Source: Elusimicrobiota bacterium (lineage in GTDB: Bacteria > Elusimicrobiota > Elusimicrobia > UBA1565 > UBA9628). Taken from it: 52,304 bases of DNA. Position 1 is the first letter of the stretch. Each line of letters starts with the position of its first letter. The notes under the pieces were generated by a model that was given only the letters and a program-made list of their open reading frames with translations, was not told where the DNA came from and did not search any database. The stretch lies in NCBI GenBank assembly GCA_026388095.1, contig JAPLKL010000049.1, forward strand, positions 1 through 52,304. Direction: 5' to 3'. A program made the translations under genes and the position numbers. Positions 51,081 through 52,304 of this stretch are shown piece by piece.

Positions 51081-51533
51081 TCAGAAGATGGGAGCGGTCT
51101 CCTTGTAGAAGTCGTCGAGGGTCGGGGTCCTTTTGGCAGGGCCGGACAATTCTCTGAGCAGGCCTTCCCAGCCGCAGAAGTGGTGGTTGGTGGCGCGCAG
51201 CGCGCCGCGGCTGTCGTAGAACACGGCTCGGTCCCATTCGAGGCCTTCGTCGTGGGTGTCGTGCTCGGCCGCGATGAACCAGGAGCCGTCGGGGAAGCGG
51301 AACGTGACGAGCTTGGCGTCGGCGACTGGTTCGGGGGCTTTGGCCTCGCCGGGGAGGCCTTGCTGGAGGTCGACGGCGGGTAGGCTGCGGATGTCGTCTT
51401 TGCAGGCGGCAAAGCGCGCTTTCCAATCAGCGACGAAATGGTGGGCTGAGTAGGCGCGGATGCCGACGAGGATCAGGATCAGCGCCGTGACTATTGCGAG
51501 AATCCGGCCAAGCCAGGTGAGGATCCTCTTCAT
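51081..51533 (-). CDS. Membrane-anchored protein of unknown function
   Basis: 150 residues from the ATG at 51533. One N-terminal membrane helix (about 5-27, LTWLGRILAIVTALILILVG) and an extracytoplasmic domain with FRFPDGSWFIAAEHDTHDEG, AVFYDSRGALRATNHHFCGW and a C-terminal ETAPIF. No family recognised. It begins 38 bp after the probable attC site, on the same strand as the gene behind the site. Confidence 0.65.
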   Translation of the reverse strand: MKRILTWLGRILAIVTALILILVGIRAYSAHHFVADWKARFAACKDDIRSLPAVDLQQGLPGEAKAPEPVADAKLVTFRFPDGSWFIAAEHDTHDEGLEWDRAVFYDSRGALRATNHHFCGWEGLLRELSGPAKRTPTLDDFYKETAPIF

Positions 51534-51570
51534 ATCCCGAATCACAACGAGGTCATTGCCTTTCTACCAA

Positions 51571-51646
51571 GCCTTAACGAAACGCTGAGCCGCCGCCGGG
51601 CGCATGGGCCGACCGCTTGAGCGGGCGGCTCATGCGAATGTTAGAC
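51571..51646 (-). other. Probable integron attC recombination site
   Basis: On the minus strand the site opens with GTCTAAC (51646-51640), which fits the R'' core RYYYAAC, followed by ATTCGCATGAGCCGCC. It closes with GGCGGCTCAGCGTTTCGTTA and AGGC (to 51571), close to the R' core GTTRRRY but with one extra base. The centre is a near-perfect 17-bp inverted repeat (51601-51636). Size (76 bp), folding and end sequences are those of an attC. It starts 10 bases after the stop codon of the gene at 51657, the standard place in a gene cassette. Confidence 0.65.
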
Positions 51647-51656
51647 AGTGCATTGT

Positions 51657-52103
51657 TCAATAGTCGCCCTTTCTCAGTCGGGCCAGCGCCTCGTCCGGCG
51701 AGCCGGACTCATCGAGAATCTGGCGGAAACGTTCTTGCGTTAGGAGTTCCTTGTCGTATTGGACATCAAAGGTGCTCGATCTCTCCGAAGCCACATAGTA
51801 ATTGGCGGGGTCGAACCCCGCCGGCTTGCCGGCCAAGTGGCGAGGCGGCACAATGAAATCAGCTTTCTTGAGCAAGACGCGGATGCCCACAACGCCCCAA
51901 CAATGGGCCATCAGTGACTTCATCCCCGGGGAATCGCTCGCCAAGGGACCAAAGGATCTCACGTCCCGGCTGAACTCAGGCAGTTCCCTTGCCGCTTTGA
52001 GCCACTCCCTGGCTGCGACCACGGCATGTACTTGATTAAGATTCAAGTTCGGCTTGACCTCGTTCCTGGGCAAGCCGATCTCGTCAGCAGACAAGAGGGC
52101 CAA
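51657..52103 (-). CDS. Unknown protein, probable integron cassette gene
   Basis: 148 residues if the TTG at 52103 is used (AGAGGT lies 9 bases upstream). The frame stays open about 75 bases further upstream but has no ATG or GTG, so the N-terminus is uncertain or lost. Visible segments: LNLNQVHAVVAAREWLKAAR, MAHCWGVVGIRVLLKKADF, FDVQYDKELLTQERF and a C-terminal LARLRKGDY. Soluble, no known family. GC is lower than in the core genes. The stop lies 10 bases before the attC core, as in a typical cassette. Confidence 0.6.
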   Translation of the reverse strand: MALLSADEIGLPRNEVKPNLNLNQVHAVVAAREWLKAARELPEFSRDVRSFGPLASDSPGMKSLMAHCWGVVGIRVLLKKADFIVPPRHLAGKPAGFDPANYYVASERSSTFDVQYDKELLTQERFRQILDESGSPDEALARLRKGDY

Positions 52104-52205
52104 ACCAAAGCAGACCTCTCTGATTTCTTTTAGGCGAAGAGGAATTGGAGGGGAACCCTTGAGACGCTTGTTTCGCCCATTTTGTTAGGGCCGGGGAAAT
52201 TTCCA

Positions 52206-52304
52206 TCAGCCGATCTCCAGCGCCGTGTAGACGCTCACGGGTAGCCCCATGTACTTGAGGATTTCCTTGTGCTGAACCGTAAGGCCCTGAAACTGTCGGT
52301 GGAC
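52206..52304 (-). CDS. C-terminal end of a protein cut by the window edge
   Basis: The last 32 residues of a minus-strand frame that enters from the right edge (VHRQFQGLTVQHKEI, then LKYMGLPVSVYTALEIG) and stops at TGA 52208-52206. No family can be assigned. The 102 bp between it and the cassette gene hold nothing I can support. Confidence 0.4.
   Translation of the reverse strand, partial: VHRQFQGLTVQHKEILKYMGLPVSVYTALEIG

Noticed and set aside
52104-52205. A second attC site between the partial gene and the cassette gene
   Set aside because: CCCTAAC occurs, but there is no matching GTTRRRY end or palindrome, and the R position is not a purine.

Overview
The window is about 52 kb of GC-rich, gene-dense bacterial chromosome. 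It carries an outer-membrane lipid transport set (MlaE, MlaF and an MCE-domain protein), SurA-like chaperones, lipoproteins, a type IV pilin-like protein and MEP-pathway IspDF, which points to a Gram-negative-type (diderm) organism. The pilin, the many secreted orphan proteins and the order rpsF-ssb-rpsR-rplI-dnaB-alr remind me of uncultured high-GC Elusimicrobiota. That is only a guess: there is no rRNA or other phylogenetic marker here that I can place with certainty. I saw no tRNA, rRNA, CRISPR array or intact insertion sequence.

Layout. Positions 1-12414 are mostly minus strand: a partial secreted protein, a Ser/Thr kinase with TPRs, a small plus-strand secreted protein, and a tight unit reading TMTC-like TPR membrane protein, membrane glycosyltransferase, mfd, parvulin lipoprotein, surA, pdxA. 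Positions 12499-20192 hold an alanine-racemase-like gene and a pilin. They are followed by two divergent operons: HAD-UbiA prenyltransferase, small subunit and GMC oxidoreductase on the minus strand, and SDR epimerase, rtcB and archease on the plus strand. At 20208-20329 there is a promoter and terminator with no ORF between them, a candidate small RNA. Positions 20330-28074 are single genes and small operons: ferritin-like protein, large membrane glycosyltransferase, secreted C39-like peptidase with lipoprotein, flavoprotein with Rrf2 regulator, and M23 peptidase.

Positions 28078-38854 form one long minus-strand run of twelve genes: rpsF, ssb, rpsR, rplI, dnaB, alr, mlaE, mlaF, mlaD, radA, a PIN-TRAM protein and ispDF. 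Many junctions are 4-base ATGA overlaps, and the only good promoter I see is upstream of rpsF. Positions 38944-46558 mix a cysteine-rich TPR protein, a small HTH protein, a 73-residue internally duplicated protein, an orphan ketopantoate-reductase C-domain, folD, a 665-residue secreted orphan, and nifU/nifS.

The 307-bp gap at 46559-46865 is full of inverted repeats and holds two DnaA-box-like sequences. Beyond it are an amino-acid permease and an SDR gene whose 3' end is repeated 600 bp downstream around an unrelated low-GC gene. The right end (about 49-52 kb) looks accessory and contains a probable integron attC site directly behind an unknown gene. Several genes begin 6-7 bases after a good -10 box, so leaderless translation seems to be in use.
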